64,000 nucleotides of DNA from Pseudomonas cichorii. Its GTDB lineage: Bacteria; Pseudomonadota; Gammaproteobacteria; Pseudomonadales; Pseudomonadaceae. The stretch spans positions 62,001 to 126,000 of the forward strand of contig NZ_RBRE01000013.1 in NCBI RefSeq assembly GCF_003700275.1. The letters are read 5' to 3'. Under the pieces are notes generated by a model. That model saw only the letters and a program-made list of their open reading frames with translations, was not told where the DNA came from and did no database searches. Below, piece after piece: positions 8,959 to 23,939 of the stretch. Each line of letters opens with the position of its first letter. Within the stretch, counting starts at the first letter, position 1. Both the position numbers and the translations under genes were made by a program.

Positions 8959-9005
8959 AGGTACTGCAGACTCATCGTGATCAACGCTTCAGGAGCTATA
9001 GATAA

Positions 9006-9938
9006 ATGGCAGGCATTCTCGACACAGTAGATCAACGCACACAGCTGGTGGGCGAGAATCGCCTGGAAATCCTCATGTTTCGCCTTGCCGGTCGTCAGTT
9101 GTTCGCGATCAACGTCTTCAAGGTCCAGGAAGTGCTCCAGTTACCCAAGCTGACCCTGATGCCGCAACGACACGCATTTGTCTGCGGTGTAGTCAACCTG
9201 CGCGGCCAGACGTTGCCGGTAATTGACCTGTCTCAGGCGATCGGCATGCGTCCGCTGGTGCCGGGTCCTGGCAGCACCATCATCGTCACCGAATACAACC
9301 GCTCCGTGCAGGCGTTCCTGGTCGGTGGCGTGGACCGTATCGTCAACATGAACTGGGACGCGATCATGCCGCCGCCGACGAGTGCCGGTCGTCAGCACTA
9401 TCTGACGGCCATCAGCAAGGTCGACGATCAACTGGTCGAAATCATCGACGTGGAAAAAGTCCTCGCCGAGATCGTGCCTTACAACGCCAAGGTGTCCCGC
9501 GAGAAGCTCGAAGACCCGGTTCTGGATCACGCGCGTGGTCGCGAAATCCTCCTGGTCGACGACTCCAAGGTGGCGCTGGCCCAGTTGCGTGACACCCTGT
9601 CCCAGCTGGGGCTCAAGTTGCATGTGGCCAGCGATGGTCTCAAGGCTCTGAACATGCTCAAAGGCTGGGCGGATGCCGGTGAGAATGTCGAAGAGAAGTT
9701 GCTGATGGTCTTTACCGATGCCGAGATGCCCGAGATGGACGGCTATCGTCTGACCACGGAAATCCGCAACGACCCGCGTCTGCGCAGCCTGTACATCGTG
9801 TTGCATACCTCGCTGTCCGGTAGCTTCAACGAGTCGATGGTCAAGAAGGTCGGTTGTGACAACTTCCTCTCCAAGTTCCAGCCCGACAAACTGGTCGAAG
9901 TGGTGCGTCAGCGCCTGATCATGGTCAATGGCGGCTGA
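9006..9938 (+). CDS. cheV: Chemotaxis coupling protein CheV (CheW-receiver fusion)
   Basis: This 310-residue cytoplasmic adaptor has an N-terminal CheW domain (about 15-160; VNLRGQTLPVIDL) that couples chemoreceptors to CheA, and a C-terminal receiver (about 178-305) with ILLVDDSKVA, phospho-acceptor Asp238 in VFTDAEMPEMDGY and the Thr/Lys switch residues (HTSLSG, FLSKFQP). Ribosome site AGGAG is 10 bases before the ATG. It stands alone rather than in a che cluster, under its own FliA-type promoter, so it should be expressed with late flagellar genes. Confidence 0.93.
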   Translation: MAGILDTVDQRTQLVGENRLEILMFRLAGRQLFAINVFKVQEVLQLPKLTLMPQRHAFVCGVVNLRGQTLPVIDLSQAIGMRPLVPGPGSTIIVTEYNRSVQAFLVGGVDRIVNMNWDAIMPPPTSAGRQHYLTAISKVDDQLVEIIDVEKVLAEIVPYNAKVSREKLEDPVLDHARGREILLVDDSKVALAQLRDTLSQLGLKLHVASDGLKALNMLKGWADAGENVEEKLLMVFTDAEMPEMDGYRLTTEIRNDPRLRSLYIVLHTSLSGSFNESMVKKVGCDNFLSKFQPDKLVEVVRQRLIMVNGG

Positions 9939-10032
9939 AACATTTGCGGGTTTGCAGGTGCCCTGCCGAGGCTGGCTCGTATAAGCTGCGACTTTCATGT
10001 CGCAGTTTTTCGAGCCCCCAAGGATCAGGTCC

Positions 10033-10842
10033 ATGCTACGTCTCGCTTCTCTTTACCGCTTCCCCCTCAAATCCTGCAAACCCGAAGTGCTGCAACGTGC
10101 ATCCTTCGATGAGTTGGGGCTGGCAGGTGATCGACGCTGGATGCTGGTAGATGCAGGCACCGGCCGTTTCTTTACCCAGCGCGCCTTGCCGCATATGTCC
10201 CAGCTGTCCGTCTTGTGGAATGCGGCCGGTGGCGTGACGCTTTCCGCTCCCGGTTTCCAGCCTCTGGATGTGGCGGTGCCTGCCGGTGTCGAAGCCGCTC
10301 TGCGGGGCGTGACGGTCTGGCGCGATACCTTGCAGGTGCCGGATGCGGGAGAAGAGGCGGCTGCCTGGGTCAGCGAGTTCATCGGCAAGCCGACACGCAT
10401 GGTGTATGTGTCGGCAGATCGTGCCCGCTCATTGCCCGCTGGCTACGGCACGGGCAATGACAAGGTGGCGTTTGCCGATGGTTTTCCACTGCTGCTGATA
10501 GGCCAGGGATCGCTCGACGATCTGTCTGCCAGGGTAGGGCGGCCGCTGGAAATGTTGCGCTTCAGGCCGAATCTGGTGATCGAAGGCGCCGAGGCCTTTG
10601 CCGAGGACAGCTGGAAGCGTATCCGCATCGGCACGATGGAGTTTCGCCTGCTCAAGCCGTGTTCCCGTTGCATCCTGACCACCATTGATCCGGCTACCGG
10701 CCTGCGCAACGAAGACCGTGAACCCCTGACCACGCTGAAAACCTATCGCGAAGTCGAAGGTGACGTGTTGTTTGGCCAGAACATGGTCAATGACGGACCG
10801 GGCGAGCTGGAAGTGGGCATGCCGGTCGAAGTGCTGGAATAA
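10033..10842 (+). CDS. MOSC-domain protein (YcbX-like)
   Basis: This protein of about 269 residues has an N-terminal MOSC_N beta-barrel (LASLYRFPLKS) and a MOSC domain with RFRPNLVIEG and the conserved cysteine region KPCSRCILTTIDPATG. The family binds the molybdenum cofactor or transfers sulfur; E. coli YcbX detoxifies N-hydroxylated bases. I chose the ATG at 10033, with AAGGATCAGG upstream, over the one 12 codons earlier (9997) because family members start at the beta strand MLRLASLY. A separate ferredoxin domain as in YcbX is absent. Confidence 0.82.
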   Translation: MLRLASLYRFPLKSCKPEVLQRASFDELGLAGDRRWMLVDAGTGRFFTQRALPHMSQLSVLWNAAGGVTLSAPGFQPLDVAVPAGVEAALRGVTVWRDTLQVPDAGEEAAAWVSEFIGKPTRMVYVSADRARSLPAGYGTGNDKVAFADGFPLLLIGQGSLDDLSARVGRPLEMLRFRPNLVIEGAEAFAEDSWKRIRIGTMEFRLLKPCSRCILTTIDPATGLRNEDREPLTTLKTYREVEGDVLFGQNMVNDGPGELEVGMPVEVLE

Positions 10843-10900
10843 TCGTTTGGCGGGATACCCGCAGAAGGCCGCGCAAGGCTGCCTTCTGTGGGGTCAATCC

Positions 10901-12829
10901 TTACAGATCGTCGAAGAAGCGTTCGTGCCAGTCCACCAGTGGCTGGGGTGAGTTGAGCTTCTGGCCGTAGATCACCGAATAAGACAACACGTTCTGCACG
11001 TACTGGCGTGTTTCGTCGAAGGGAATGCTCTCTACCCAGACGTCGAATGCCAGATGGTTTGCACCCTTGAGCCATTGCCGGACACGGCCCGGTCCGGCGT
11101 TGTAGGCTGCCGAGGCGAGCACCCGGTTGCCATTGAACTGGCCGTGCACCTGACTGAGGTACGCAGCGCCGAGCTGGATATTCTTGTCCGGATCGAACAC
11201 CTGCTGCGGCGAGGCCAGCGGAATGCTGAACTTGCGGGCAGTTTCCTTGGCGGTGGCCGGCATCAACTGCATCAGGCCGCTGGCGCCCACGCCTGAGCGG
11301 GCGTCATCCATGAACGCACTTTCCTGGCGGGTAATGGCAAACACCCAGCTTGAATGCAGGCCGCGTACCTTGGCTTCGCGAACCAGTGTGTCGCGGTAGG
11401 CCATCGGGAAGCGAATATCCAGGTCATCCCAGTACTGCGCCTGACTGATGGTGCGGATCGCCGGGAAATACCATTTCATGTCATAGGCCAGTCTCGCCTG
11501 GGCGACCATTTCATCGCGGCTGAACTGACGGCTGACGTGATACCACTCGCGACGACCGTCGACGATCTCGCCACGATCATGGAATTCCAGGGCGCGGCGT
11601 ATGCCGGGCGTATTGCGTACCTTGTTGACCAGCGCCGGGCTGAGTACCAGAGGCTTGTTATTGAGCTGGTAAGGGTTCTGGGTACGGTCGGCCGCGAGGA
11701 AACCGTAGAAGTCACGCTCCTTGGCCACGTCTTTGTACAGCGCGGGAATCAGCGGGCTGTTCGGCTGGGCGAGTTCCAGTGCACGGGCTTCCCAGTAGCG
11801 CCAGCGGTTGGTGGTAGCCAGGTCCTGCGGCAAGCGGCGGGCAAGCTCGTAGGCATCTTCCCAGCGCCCGAGACGCAACAGCAGGCGCATGCGCCATTCG
11901 GTCACGGTATTGTCGCGCAGCTCGGGGTCATACTTGGTCATGACCTCCAGGGCGCGGTCATCGTAGCGGCGCGCCAGGGTCAGGCCGATTTCCTTGGCAA
12001 TCTCGACCTGCTCTTCACGCGAGAAGTGCATGGTTGCCGCATAACTGTCGAGCATCGCCATGGCTTTTTGCGGATCCTGGCGGGCCAGACGGCGCAGGCC
12101 GAGCCCGACCACGTCGGACATGGCCTCATCCACGGGCGCGAACTGCGCCGGGTTATTGAGCATTTCCGGTTTCTGGGCCACGGCCAGCAGCAACTTGCCC
12201 TGTGGTGCGAGGGAGTTGAGGCTGTTGACCAGGCTGGTCGCCAGAGGGTAGTTGCGTGCCTGGGCAGCCAGCTTGGCGCGCTGCCAGCGTTTCTGTTCGG
12301 TCAACTGGCCGGCGGCGGCCCACTGGCCAAACAAGGCATCGCAGGCGGCTGGCTGAGTCTTGCCGGTCATCCACAGTTTTTCTGCGTTGGCATAGCCTTC
12401 GGCGCGCTGGTTGTTGTTCAACTGGTATTGGCCATACAGGCAATCCAGTTCGACAAAATTCATCTTGGGGCTGTAGTACTTGACGAAGGGCTGCCAGTCG
12501 CCGCGTTCGGCCAGCCAGCGCAACCAGCGCAGTTTCATCCAGTTGGCCTGTGGCAGGTCGTCATGCTCGGCCAGGAATCTCTCGATTTCCTGATTGCTGG
12601 CGGTCTTCAGGCGCGCGGTCAGTTCGTCGTATTCGAGATAGGGCTCCAGCGGATAGCTGGCCAGCGCCGACTTGTACATCTGATAAGGACCTGAATCGCC
12701 CTTGGCCAGTGCCCGTTTTGCTTCGTCGTAGAATTTGCGTTGTTGGCTGAGGTCGGCCGCGTGAACATTCTGGGCCGCGGTGGCAGAGAGTAGCAGGCAG
12801 GATAAAAAGCTGAACAAGCGACTGCGCAT
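10901..12829 (-). CDS. slt: Soluble lytic murein transglycosylase, Slt70 family
   Basis: This 642-residue periplasmic enzyme cleaves the MurNAc-GlcNAc bond to leave 1,6-anhydro ends, producing substrates for NagZ-type recycling. A signal peptide (cleavage near VHAADL) precedes a long helical superhelix of about 450 residues. The C-terminal SLT domain carries the catalytic glutamate in ITRQESAF, then GASGLMQLMPATAKETA and ASAAYNAGPGRVRQWL. Length equals the Slt70 norm. It is divergent from uup, with 205 bases between them. Confidence 0.92.
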   Translation of the reverse strand: MRSRLFSFLSCLLLSATAAQNVHAADLSQQRKFYDEAKRALAKGDSGPYQMYKSALASYPLEPYLEYDELTARLKTASNQEIERFLAEHDDLPQANWMKLRWLRWLAERGDWQPFVKYYSPKMNFVELDCLYGQYQLNNNQRAEGYANAEKLWMTGKTQPAACDALFGQWAAAGQLTEQKRWQRAKLAAQARNYPLATSLVNSLNSLAPQGKLLLAVAQKPEMLNNPAQFAPVDEAMSDVVGLGLRRLARQDPQKAMAMLDSYAATMHFSREEQVEIAKEIGLTLARRYDDRALEVMTKYDPELRDNTVTEWRMRLLLRLGRWEDAYELARRLPQDLATTNRWRYWEARALELAQPNSPLIPALYKDVAKERDFYGFLAADRTQNPYQLNNKPLVLSPALVNKVRNTPGIRRALEFHDRGEIVDGRREWYHVSRQFSRDEMVAQARLAYDMKWYFPAIRTISQAQYWDDLDIRFPMAYRDTLVREAKVRGLHSSWVFAITRQESAFMDDARSGVGASGLMQLMPATAKETARKFSIPLASPQQVFDPDKNIQLGAAYLSQVHGQFNGNRVLASAAYNAGPGRVRQWLKGANHLAFDVWVESIPFDETRQYVQNVLSYSVIYGQKLNSPQPLVDWHERFFDDL

Positions 12830-13034
12830 GAGACTTCCGAGCAGATGAGTCGTGAAAAGTGTCGCTAGCTTAGCCTTTTGCCAGTCCCGGGTGAAAGCAT
12901 TGCCGAAGACGGTAACCGATATGAATGAAACCGGATGTTATAAGGCGTGGCGCTCTGTCGGTGCCGGGCGCCATGAATACCGACATCCATCGGTTATCTC
13001 AGGTAGAATACGCGCCCGGTTTTTGGAGAAGATC

Positions 13035-14945
<1,911 letters not shown>

Positions 14946-14954
14946 TACCGGCCA

Positions 14955-14976
14955 GCAGGAGCGAATTCATTCGCGA
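14955..14976 (+). repeat. REP element (single)
   Basis: GCAGGAGCGAATTCATTCGC followed by GA is the Pseudomonas REP core with imperfect dyad GCGAAT-TC-ATTCGC. It lies just after the uup stop. Related copies occur at 28061, 28305, 28374, 51865 and 51931. Confidence 0.75.
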
Positions 14977-14985
14977 GATGTATTG

Positions 14986-15013
14986 AAAAGCCCGGAACGA
15001 TGTCCGGGCTTTT
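14986..15013. terminator. Bidirectional terminator between uup and the stress-protein gene
   Basis: An 11-bp stem AAAAGCCCGGA/TCCGGGCTTTT with a 6-base loop has A and T tracts on both sides, so it can end both converging messages. Confidence 0.88.
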
Positions 15014-15017
15014 CGCT

Positions 15018-15458
15018 TTATTCAGGCTTTTTGAGGCGTACAGCCAGTACGTCGCAAGGGGCGCCATGCAGGACGTCATTGGCGGTTGAACCCAGCAGCA
15101 GGGCCAGGCCGTGGCGGCCATGGCTGCCGACGACGATCAGGTCGCACTTCTGGTTCTTGGCCAACTGGTGGATTTCCTGGCGAGGCTGGCCATAGACCAG
15201 ATGGCTTTCGCCGGCCTTGATCTCCGGGTACTTTTCCTTGAGTTTTTCCAGCTTTTCCTTGGCCTGGTCGAATTGCTGCTGTTGCAATTGGGACAGGTCC
15301 ATCGGTACGTCGCCGCCAAAGGCCATGGCCATGGGCTCGACGATATGCACCATCGACAGGGTTGCGTCGCTGGCTTGCGCCAGTTCCCGGGCACGGCGGA
15401 TGACCGGGTCGCACTCATCGGTGAGGTCAATGGCAACCAGAACGTGTTGATACGACAT
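15018..15458 (-). CDS. Universal stress protein, UspA family
   Basis: This protein of about 146 residues has the Usp alpha/beta fold. It begins MSYQHVLVAIDLTDECDPVI and ends with the ATP-binding-type signature LIVVGSHGRHGLALLLGSTANDVLHGAPCDVLAV, where G-2X-G-9X-G(S/T) is present, so it probably binds ATP. The start at 15458 follows a GGAGG-type site; the upstream in-frame ATG at 15539 gives a basic extension foreign to the family. In Pseudomonas such proteins serve survival under stress or low oxygen, but I see no Anr box nearby. Confidence 0.9.
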   Translation of the reverse strand: MSYQHVLVAIDLTDECDPVIRRARELAQASDATLSMVHIVEPMAMAFGGDVPMDLSQLQQQQFDQAKEKLEKLKEKYPEIKAGESHLVYGQPRQEIHQLAKNQKCDLIVVGSHGRHGLALLLGSTANDVLHGAPCDVLAVRLKKPE

Positions 15459-15760
15459 GAGGAGGTCCTCCGAGAGGATTGCGATAATAGTGAGTATGGC
15501 TTTTTCGCGCGCTTCTGGGCAGACCCTTTTGCAAGCCATTGTTTTTGTGATTATTTTCAGCTTCCGAAAGTCGCTGGGCGATTATCGGGCGCTATAACGG
15601 GCTGGCAGGGTTTGAATCCGGCGCTCAAGGGCGCTTTTCGTCCTGCGGTTCTGTCGGGTGATCTCCTTTTATCGGCTCGCTTGCACAGCCATTTCAATGC
15701 CGGATGTTTCTGGATGCGGCCATTTTTCGTACAGGGCCTGATCGGGCGGGGACAAGAAAT
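15459..15760. other. Intergenic region between the divergent stress-protein gene and a small membrane-protein gene
   Basis: No gene is supported. On the minus strand TATTAT near 15483-15488 could be the -10 of the stress-protein gene. I see no clear -35, Anr box or terminator. Confidence 0.4.
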
Positions 15761-16198
15761 ATGACGACCTTGGTGGTTCTGTCAATCATTTGTGTAATGT
15801 TGAGCCCGCTGGTATGGCTGCGTCCCTCGCGCCAGCAGAGCGGCAGAATGGCCTTGCGCCTGGAGGCGCGGCGTCAGGGCATGGCCATGCAGTTGATGCC
15901 TCAGGAGTGGCCGCACTGGCTTGCCAAGGAGCCGCCAAGCCCGTGTGCTCAATATCATCGGCCTCGCTCGGCGGTGCAGATGGCGTCCTGGGCGTATTGG
16001 CAGAGCGAGCCGGGTGTATGGCTCAATCGCTGGCGCGAACCCTGTGAGGATGCCGGGTTGCTAAATCATTTCAATACGTTGCCAGCGGATGTATTCAAGG
16101 TCGAGGCCGATGCGCAGATGATTGCCTTGTACTGGGGTGAGAAGGAAGAGCCGCAGGTCTTGCAGCGAATCGATGCCGTACTCAGGGCGCTGGCCTGA
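15761..16198 (+). CDS. Hypothetical protein with one N-terminal membrane helix
   Basis: This 145-residue protein begins MTTLVVLSIICVMLSPLVWL, a single hydrophobic helix, then a basic stretch (RPSRQQSGRMALRLEARRQG), so the bulk should face the cytoplasm. The C-terminal half is soluble with WRE, YWGEKEEPQVLQRID and no motif I know. From memory a similar small gene sits between uup and fadBA in other Pseudomonas. The ATG at 15761 starts directly at the helix; the longer reading from 15704 has no ribosome site. Function unknown. Confidence 0.65.
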   Translation: MTTLVVLSIICVMLSPLVWLRPSRQQSGRMALRLEARRQGMAMQLMPQEWPHWLAKEPPSPCAQYHRPRSAVQMASWAYWQSEPGVWLNRWREPCEDAGLLNHFNTLPADVFKVEADAQMIALYWGEKEEPQVLQRIDAVLRALA

Positions 16199-16781
16199 GA
16201 AACATCGATTTACAGGCAATAAAAAGCCCGATAACAGCATCGGGCTGGGGGTTGGCCAGGCAGGCCGATAATTCGTGGCGCTTGCGGTGCAATGCCGGAA
16301 GTCGCCGATGGCTTGTGAGCGGTTCACCGAGTGATGAACGGCTGCATGCCGTGTCCCGACTGTAGACCTTGCGCTCCGTTTTGTCGCGTTTTTCTTGTGA
16401 ATTTTTCCTCTGTGAGTCTCAACGGTGCAAAAAAGGCCGTATAGGCTTTGCTGTGAGCTTTGCATTATCACTTTTTTGAATGGGGCCAAATCAAACATTG
16501 GGCCTTGGGTGATGGTCGACCGTGCATTGCGAGCAATCTGCCGTTTTTATTGATGTTTCGTCGAATTGACAATTTTTTGGTTTTGCCTGATGGTGTGCAT
16601 ACCCAAATCAAACGGGCGTATGAATTGATCGTTTGGTCGTCAGACGGCTCTGACAGAACTCTGACTACCGCGTCGGCGGGTGTGCTTGATTTGGCGTGTT
16701 CATCGACGGCGACGTCGTAGTCTCGTCGGACGTTAAGGTCCGGCGAGTATTGTTCAGCTTCCCTATTGTGGAGATCAGTTG
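16199..16781. other. Long leader region of fadBA
   Basis: 583 bases without a credible gene. It holds a minus-strand terminator (16216-16246), a possible minus-strand -10 GATAAT (16469 to 16464), TTGACA at 16565, two copies of CCAAATCAAAC (16486-16496 and 16603-16613) and CGTTTG at 16630-16635, which forms an inverted repeat with CAAACG at 16609-16614. The fadBA promoter must lie here. Confidence 0.6.
16216..16246 (-). terminator. Minus-strand intrinsic terminator without a known gene
   Basis: On the minus strand the stem AGCCCGAT/ATCGGGCT with a 6-base loop is followed by TTTTATTG. On the plus strand the tail is GGGGG, so the signal works only leftward. No supported gene on the minus strand ends here. 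Confidence 0.7.
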
Positions 16782-20127
<3,346 letters not shown>

Positions 20128-20134
20128 GGGTGAC

Positions 20135-20200
20135 GGGTCTGTTGTCGACGACAGACCCTGAAATGATGCGAGCCGGGGCCTGGTCCCCGGCTTTTGTATT
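20135..20200 (+). terminator. fadBA terminator (two hairpins)
   Basis: A first hairpin GGGTCTGT/ACAGACCC (20135-20158) is followed by AGCCGGGG/CCCCGGCT (20171-20192) and TTTGTATTTT. The second has the T-rich tail of an intrinsic terminator. Confidence 0.8.
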
Positions 20201-20257
20201 TTGGAAAAGAACATTTTTTTACCCATTGTTTCAGTTATGTTTCACGAGGGCAGCAGC

Positions 20258-20494
20258 ATGCAATTACAGCCAGGGCTCTACCGCCACTACAAAGGCCCGG
20301 AGTACCGGGTTTTCAGCGTTGCGCGGCATTCCGAGACCGAAGAAGAAGTGGTCTTCTATCAGGCGCTTTACGGTGATTACGGGATGTGGGTACGTCCTTT
20401 GAGCATGTTCCTGGAGTCTGTCGAAGTTGACGGCGAGCAAGTGCCGCGCTTTGCTTTGGTTCAGGCCGAGGCAAGTCTCTTTACCCGTCCGTGA
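20258..20494 (+). CDS. DUF1653 family protein
   Basis: This 78-residue protein begins MQLQPGLYRHYKGPEYRVF, the hallmark of DUF1653, and contains VVFYQALYGDYGMWVRPLSMF. The family is widespread, small, soluble and without known function. GAGGG lies 7 bases before the ATG at 20258; an upstream start at 20201 would add a hydrophobic stretch not found in the family. It lies between fadA and topA, as in other pseudomonads from memory. Confidence 0.85.
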   Translation: MQLQPGLYRHYKGPEYRVFSVARHSETEEEVVFYQALYGDYGMWVRPLSMFLESVEVDGEQVPRFALVQAEASLFTRP

Positions 20495-20519
20495 GTCGTG
20501 ATCGCACAACAGCCTGTGC

Positions 20520-20548
20520 TTGACCTCACCTTGTTGCCACTATATATA
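20520..20548 (+). promoter_or_regulatory. Sigma-70 promoter of topA
   Basis: TTGACC (20520-20525), a 17-base spacer and TATATA (20543-20548) are close to the housekeeping consensus. It lies 60 bases before the topA ATG. Confidence 0.75.
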
Positions 20549-20607
20549 GCGTGGCCTTTATAGGCTCCACTCCGTCTTTCATCTAGTTTTCAGGAATTTT
20601 CTGATCC

Positions 20608-23220
20608 ATGGGCAAATCGCTGGTCATCGTGGAATCCCCGGCTAAGGCCAAGACCATCAACAAGTATTTGGGCAACCAGTACGTGGTGAAGTCGAGTATC
20701 GGCCATATCCGAGACCTGCCCACCAGCGGTTCGGCTAGTGCTGCCAAGGAACCTGCCGCAAAGCGTGGCAAGGCAAGTGCGAGTGAAGCTCCCGCACTGA
20801 GTCCCAAGGAGAAGGCCCGGCGCCAGCTGGTGTCGCGTATGGGCGTCGACCCCGAACAGGGCTGGAAGGCCAAATACGAAATCCTTCCCGGCAAGGAAAA
20901 GGTGATCGAAGAGCTGCGCAAGCTGGCCAAGGATGCCGACACCATCTATCTCGCAACGGACTTGGACCGCGAAGGGGAAGCCATTGCCTGGCACCTGCGC
21001 GAAGCCATCGGTGGCGATGACAGCCGCTTCAAGCGTGTGGTGTTCAACGAAATCACCAAGAAAGCCATTCAGGAAGCCTTTTCCAAACCGGGCGAGCTGG
21101 ATATTGCACGGGTCAATGCCCAGCAGGCTCGTCGTTTCCTCGACCGCGTCGTGGGTTACATGGTTTCGCCGCTGCTCTGGCAAAAGGTCGCTCGCGGCCT
21201 GTCTGCCGGTCGCGTGCAATCGGTTGCCGTGAAGCTGGTGGTCGAGCGTGAGCGCGAGATTCGTGCCTTCAATCCTGAAGAGTACTGGGAAATTCACGCT
21301 GACCTCGGCACCGCCAAGGGCGCCAATGTGCGCTTTGAAGTGGCCCGGGAAAACGGCGAAGCCTTCAAGCCGCTCAACGAAGCCCAGGCCATGGCGGCCC
21401 TGGAAAAGCTCAAGGCTTCCAGCTACAGCATCGTCAAGCGTGAAGACAAACCGACCAGCAGCAAGGCATCGGCACCGTTCATCACCTCCACCCTGCAACA
21501 GGCTGCCAGTAACCGCCTGGGCTTCGGGGTGAAGAAAACCATGATGATGGCCCAGCGCTTGTATGAAGCGGGCTACATCACTTACATGCGTACCGACTCG
21601 ACCAACCTGTCGGCCGACGCGGTCAGCATGGCGCGTGACTACATCGAAACCGAGTTCGGCAAGAAGTACCTGCCGGAATCACCGAATGTCTACAGCAGCA
21701 AGGAAGGCGCCCAGGAGGCTCACGAAGCGATTCGTCCGTCTGACGTCAATACCGACCCAAGCAAGCTGTCGGGCATGGAGCGTGATGCCGAGCGCCTTTA
21801 TGAGTTGATCTGGCGCCAGTTCGTGGCCTGCCAGATGCCACCGGCCCAATACCTGTCGACCACCGTCAGCGTTGCTGCCGGCGACTTCGAGCTGCGCGCC
21901 AAGGGCCGTATCCTGAAGTTCGACGGTTACACCCGCGTACTGCCGCAGATGTCCAAGCCGGGCGATGACGGTGTACTGCCGGACATGGCGCAGGGTGAAA
22001 CCCTCAAGCTGGTCACGCTGGATCCGAGCCAGCACTTCACCAAGCCGCCTGCACGCTACTCCGAAGCCAGCCTGGTCAAGGAAATGGAAAAACGCGGCAT
22101 CGGTCGTCCTTCGACCTACGCGGCGATCATTTCCACCATTCAGGACCGTGGCTACGTGGCGTTGCACAACCGCCGCTTCTACTCGGAAAAGATGGGCGAT
22201 ATCGTGACCGGCCGTCTGTCCGAGAGCTTTTCCAACCTGATGGACTACGGCTTTACCGCCGGAATGGAAGAGAACCTCGATGACGTGGCCCAGGGCGAGC
22301 GCGACTGGAAGAACGTTCTGGACGAGTTCTACGGCGATTTCCGCAAGAAACTGGAAGTGGCCGAAGCGCCTGACAGTGGCATGCGCGCCAACCAGCCGGT
22401 AATGACCGACATCCCGTGCAAGGTCTGTGGTCGTCCGATGCAGATCCGTACCGCGTCGACGGGCGTGTTCCTGGGCTGTTCGGGTTACAGCCTGCCGCCC
22501 AAGGAACGCTGCAAGGCTACGGTCAACCTGACGCCCGGTGACGAGATCGCCGATGATGACGAAGGTGAGTCCGAATCCCGCGTCCTGCGTGGCAAGCATC
22601 GTTGCCCGGTCTGCAGTACGGCCATGGATGCCTATCTGCTGGACGAGAAGCACAAGCTGCATATCTGCGGCAATAACCCGGATTGCTCGGGTTACGAGAT
22701 TGAAGAGGGCACCTACCGGATCAAGGGCTACGAAGGTCCGAGCCTGGAGTGCGACAAGTGCGGCAGTGAAATGCAGCTCAAGACCGGACGTTTCGGCAAG
22801 TTCTTCGGCTGTACCAACTCCGAGTGCAAGAACACCCGCAAGCTGCTCAAGAGCGGTGATGCCGCGCCGCCGAAGATGGATCCGGTGAAGATGCCTGAGC
22901 TCAAATGCGACAAGGTAGACGACACCTACATCCTGCGCGACGGTGCTTCCGGGCTGTTCCTGGCCGCCAGCCAGTTCCCGAAGAACCGCGAAACCCGCGC
23001 ACCGTTGGTCATTGAGATCGCCCCGCACAAGGACGAAATCGATCCCAAGTATCATTTCCTCTGCGAAGCGCCGAAAAAAGACCCCGATGGCCGTCCGGCA
23101 GTAATTCGTTACAGCCGCAAGACCAAGGAGCAATATGTCCAGACCGAAGTGGAAGGCAAGCCGACCGGCTGGCGTGCCTTCTATGATGGTGGCGCCTGGA
23201 AGGTCGAAGACAAGCGCTGA
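20608..23220 (+). CDS. topA: DNA topoisomerase I
   Basis: This 870-residue type IA topoisomerase relaxes negative supercoils. The TOPRIM domain ([30 protein letters not shown]) is followed by the toroid with catalytic tyrosine in [13 protein letters not shown], and by C-terminal C4 zinc-ribbon repeats (CKVCGRPM..., [16 protein letters not shown]...CTNSEC) and a further conserved tail. After TOPRIM strand 1 an Ala/Lys-rich insert (about 40-75) is typical of Pseudomonas TopA. AGGAA precedes the ATG. Confidence 0.96.
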   Translation: MGKSLVIVESPAKAKTINKYLGNQYVVKSSIGHIRDLPTSGSASAAKEPAAKRGKASASEAPALSPKEKARRQLVSRMGVDPEQGWKAKYEILPGKEKVIEELRKLAKDADTIYLATDLDREGEAIAWHLREAIGGDDSRFKRVVFNEITKKAIQEAFSKPGELDIARVNAQQARRFLDRVVGYMVSPLLWQKVARGLSAGRVQSVAVKLVVEREREIRAFNPEEYWEIHADLGTAKGANVRFEVARENGEAFKPLNEAQAMAALEKLKASSYSIVKREDKPTSSKASAPFITSTLQQAASNRLGFGVKKTMMMAQRLYEAGYITYMRTDSTNLSADAVSMARDYIETEFGKKYLPESPNVYSSKEGAQEAHEAIRPSDVNTDPSKLSGMERDAERLYELIWRQFVACQMPPAQYLSTTVSVAAGDFELRAKGRILKFDGYTRVLPQMSKPGDDGVLPDMAQGETLKLVTLDPSQHFTKPPARYSEASLVKEMEKRGIGRPSTYAAIISTIQDRGYVALHNRRFYSEKMGDIVTGRLSESFSNLMDYGFTAGMEENLDDVAQGERDWKNVLDEFYGDFRKKLEVAEAPDSGMRANQPVMTDIPCKVCGRPMQIRTASTGVFLGCSGYSLPPKERCKATVNLTPGDEIADDDEGESESRVLRGKHRCPVCSTAMDAYLLDEKHKLHICGNNPDCSGYEIEEGTYRIKGYEGPSLECDKCGSEMQLKTGRFGKFFGCTNSECKNTRKLLKSGDAAPPKMDPVKMPELKCDKVDDTYILRDGASGLFLAASQFPKNRETRAPLVIEIAPHKDEIDPKYHFLCEAPKKDPDGRPAVIRYSRKTKEQYVQTEVEGKPTGWRAFYDGGAWKVEDKR

Positions 23221-23354
23221 TCGAGCGTGCCCGGCGCGAGTCGGGCATTGCGGTCCATGTTGGGCGTAGAGGCTCTTGGCGGGCTTGCCCTGTCGAGAGC
23301 CTTGGCGCTTGTGGCCATGCTGTTTTTATCTGACCGTCTATGGAGAATGCCGCC

Positions 23355-23876
23355 ATGGCTCATGAACTCTATACCCGCACCAATCAGAAGATTTTCTTTG
23401 CAGGGCTGGCGCTCGAAGCGCTGGGCAAGGCCGAGAAAGGCCAGGCAGTGAATGCTCCGGCGCTTTTGCAGGCCGAGCGTGAAGCCGTATTGTTTCATTT
23501 GTATGGCGCGTTGCTGGGCTTGTGTCATGAGATTGCCGGTTTCTACCGTCTGCCTCAGGCCAATGCGCCGCGTGCTGAACTGCTGTTGACCCAGGAAGTG
23601 CTGGAGACAGTGGCGATTCCGGAAATGGCCGAGCTGGTCGAATTGGCGCAGCATCGGCAAACCTGGCTGGCGCAGCTTCTGGCCGCCTACAACGCCCTGT
23701 TCGAGCCGCCGCGTGCACCCAAAGCGCCGAAGGGTGATGTGACTCAGCCGATGATTGTGGCGGTAAATCTGGATGATGAACCTGCCCATGAGTTGAATCG
23801 TGAGGAACTGGAAGGCTGGCGACAACAACTAAAGGGTCTGGCCATTCGTTTTCGTGAAGGCTTGAGCGAGTGCTAA
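23355..23876 (+). CDS. DUF6586 family protein
   Basis: This 173-residue soluble helical protein begins MAHELYTRTNQKIFFAGLALEALGKAE and matches a small Pseudomonas family that I recall as DUF6586, regularly found between topA and sulA-lexA. I chose the ATG at 23355, with GGAGA 8 bases upstream, over 23340, which has none. No catalytic motif is visible and function is unknown. Confidence 0.7.
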   Translation: MAHELYTRTNQKIFFAGLALEALGKAEKGQAVNAPALLQAEREAVLFHLYGALLGLCHEIAGFYRLPQANAPRAELLLTQEVLETVAIPEMAELVELAQHRQTWLAQLLAAYNALFEPPRAPKAPKGDVTQPMIVAVNLDDEPAHELNREELEGWRQQLKGLAIRFREGLSEC

Positions 23877-23939
23877 AACCAATGATCTACAGGCTGGCAG
23901 GCTGGTACACTGCCCGCCTTTCGCGGAGTATTTGTCCTG

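Larger units (their letters stand above)
8424..9005. other. Intergenic region holding a structured RNA candidate and the cheV promoter
   Basis: 582 bases separate the divergent hypothetical gene and cheV. The left part (8424-8700) shows nothing I can name. The middle has an imperfect palindrome CATTCATATATATGAGAATG (8704-8723), then a run of stem-loops ending in a terminator (8730-8820). The right part has a FliA-type promoter (8932-8958). Confidence 0.7.

Noticed and set aside
10863..10891. CAGAAGGC/GCCTTCTG hairpin between the MOSC gene and slt as a terminator
   Set aside because: The stem is good but neither side has a T tract, so intrinsic termination is unsupported.
16061..16498. Minus-strand frame of 145 codons ending near the orphan terminator
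   Set aside because: It runs past the terminator into the opposing small membrane-protein gene and resembles no protein family, so the terminator more likely ends a noncoding transcript.
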